Shown here: positions 6,299-6,545 of the stretch, piece after piece
Position numbering within the stretch: position 1 is the stretch's first letter
Layout of the letters: each line of letters opens with the position of its first letter
From: Clostridia bacterium
GTDB lineage: Bacteria; Bacillota_A; Clostridia; Oscillospirales; CAG-272
Assembly (NCBI GenBank): GCA_017395725.1
Contig: JAFQOB010000089.1
Location: 1 to 6,545, forward strand
Length of the DNA stretch: 6,545 nt
Direction: 5' to 3'
Position numbers and translations under genes: made by a program
The notes under the pieces: model-generated
Databases searched by the model: none
What the model was told of the DNA's origin: nothing
The model's input: only the letters and a program-made list of their open reading frames with translations

Positions 6299-6313
6299 TT
6301 CTTTCTTGATTGC

Positions 6314-6342
6314 ATTATAGCACAAAGGTCAAAGAAAGTCAA
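6314..6342 (-). promoter_or_regulatory. Sigma-A promoter of the ctsR-mcsA-mcsB-clpC operon
   Basis: The -35 TTGACT (6342-6337) and -10 TATAAT (6319-6314) are spaced by 17 bases, and TG one base before the -10 makes an extended -10. A/T-rich DNA beyond 6347 could act as an UP element. The start is predicted near 6307, giving a leader of about 49 nt. Such a near-consensus promoter fits a strongly repressed heat-shock operon. Confidence 0.92.
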
Positions 6343-6343
6343 G
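6327..6343 (+). promoter_or_regulatory. CtsR operator overlapping the -35 (box 1)
   Basis: GGTCAAAGAAAGTCAAG on the + strand matches the CtsR consensus at 16 of 17 positions; only the last base differs. It runs opposite to box 2 and covers the whole -35 hexamer and part of the spacer, so bound CtsR would directly exclude RNA polymerase. Confidence 0.88.
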
Positions 6344-6397
6344 GTCTATTTTTAACTTTTTTAAAAAAATAGGAAAAAAGAGATGCGCGATATTAAC

Positions 6398-6426
6398 TTG
6401 ACATAAGAGAAAAAGTATGATAGAAT
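6398..6426 (+). promoter_or_regulatory. Promoter of tRNA-Leu
   Basis: TTGACA (6398-6403) and TAGAAT (6421-6426) are 17 bases apart, with TG one base before the -10. The predicted start near 6433 leaves a leader of about 59 nt before the tRNA. It diverges from the ctsR promoter; their -35 boxes are 55 bases apart. The leader contains TAGTGA (6441-6446), which can pair with either of two TCACTA copies (6460-6465, 6467-6472). Confidence 0.8.
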
Positions 6427-6491
6427 AGCGAGGTCGAGTTTAGTGAGACTACTACTTTTTCACTATTCACTATTACTTTTAACCTAAATAT

Positions 6492-6545
6492 GCGGGTGTG
6501 GCGGAATTGGCAGACGCGCTAGACTTAGGATCTAGTGTCCCCGAC
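6492..6545 (+). tRNA. tRNA-Leu(UAG), 5' part, cut by the window end
   Basis: GCGGGTG begins the acceptor stem, followed by TGGCGGAATTGGCAGACGC, the typical leucine D arm. The anticodon stem is CTAGA (6519-6523) / TCTAG (6531-6535), with loop CTTAGGA. Anticodon TAG at 6526-6528 reads CUN leucine codons; G at 6529 is the usual purine 37. The long variable arm of class II tRNAs starts at TGTCCCCGAC and runs off the edge, so the T arm and 3' end are not visible. Confidence 0.95.

Noticed and set aside
6259..6360. CIRCE element for HrcA next to the heat-shock promoter
   Set aside because: No TTAGCACTC-N9-GAGTGCTAA inverted repeat is present. Only CtsR heptads are seen, so HrcA control is not supported.

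Overview
The window looks like a chromosomal segment from a Gram-positive Firmicute, most likely a Clostridia member of the Oscillospiraceae/Ruminococcaceae type. The evidence is the complete ctsR-mcsA-mcsB-clpC stress operon, consensus AGGAGG-type ribosome binding sites, sigma-A-type promoters, rimO followed by pgsA, and AT-rich spacers carrying short GC-rich interspersed repeats. The family-level placement is inference; no taxonomic marker gene is complete here.

Left part, + strand (1-1051): the last 108 codons of rimO (ribosomal protein S12 methylthiotransferase), a perfect 13-bp hairpin, then complete pgsA (phosphatidylglycerophosphate synthase), closed by a strong intrinsic terminator. 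The cinA-recA genes that often follow pgsA in Firmicutes are not here.

Middle spacer (1052-1500): no credible gene. It is a mosaic of interspersed repeats: a truncated copy, a full palindromic copy and a degenerate copy of one family (core GGTCATTCCGAG...GAGGAATCTCC), one copy of a second hairpin family (TGTAGGG...GGCGTCCTCGAC...), and two hairpins just past the clpC stop. The clpC operon ends here, convergent with pgsA.

Right part, - strand (6342 down to 1501): promoter and CtsR operators, then ctsR, a 243-nt spacer with a second copy of the TGTAGGG hairpin, mcsA, mcsB and clpC. The four proteins form one circuit. CtsR represses the operon. McsB, activated by McsA, phosphorylates arginines on CtsR and on damaged proteins. 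ClpC, with ClpP encoded elsewhere, unfolds and degrades arginine-phosphorylated clients. The promoter has consensus -35 and extended -10 elements and is bracketed by two CtsR boxes in opposite orientation.

Right end (6398-6545): a divergent + strand promoter and the first 54 bases of tRNA-Leu(UAG), cut by the window edge.

I see no new defence, mobile or biosynthetic system. The genes are textbook. The less ordinary content is in the noncoding DNA: a hairpin repeat whose two copies differ by three compensatory base-pair changes, its insertion inside the heat-shock operon, and the two-box operator layout.
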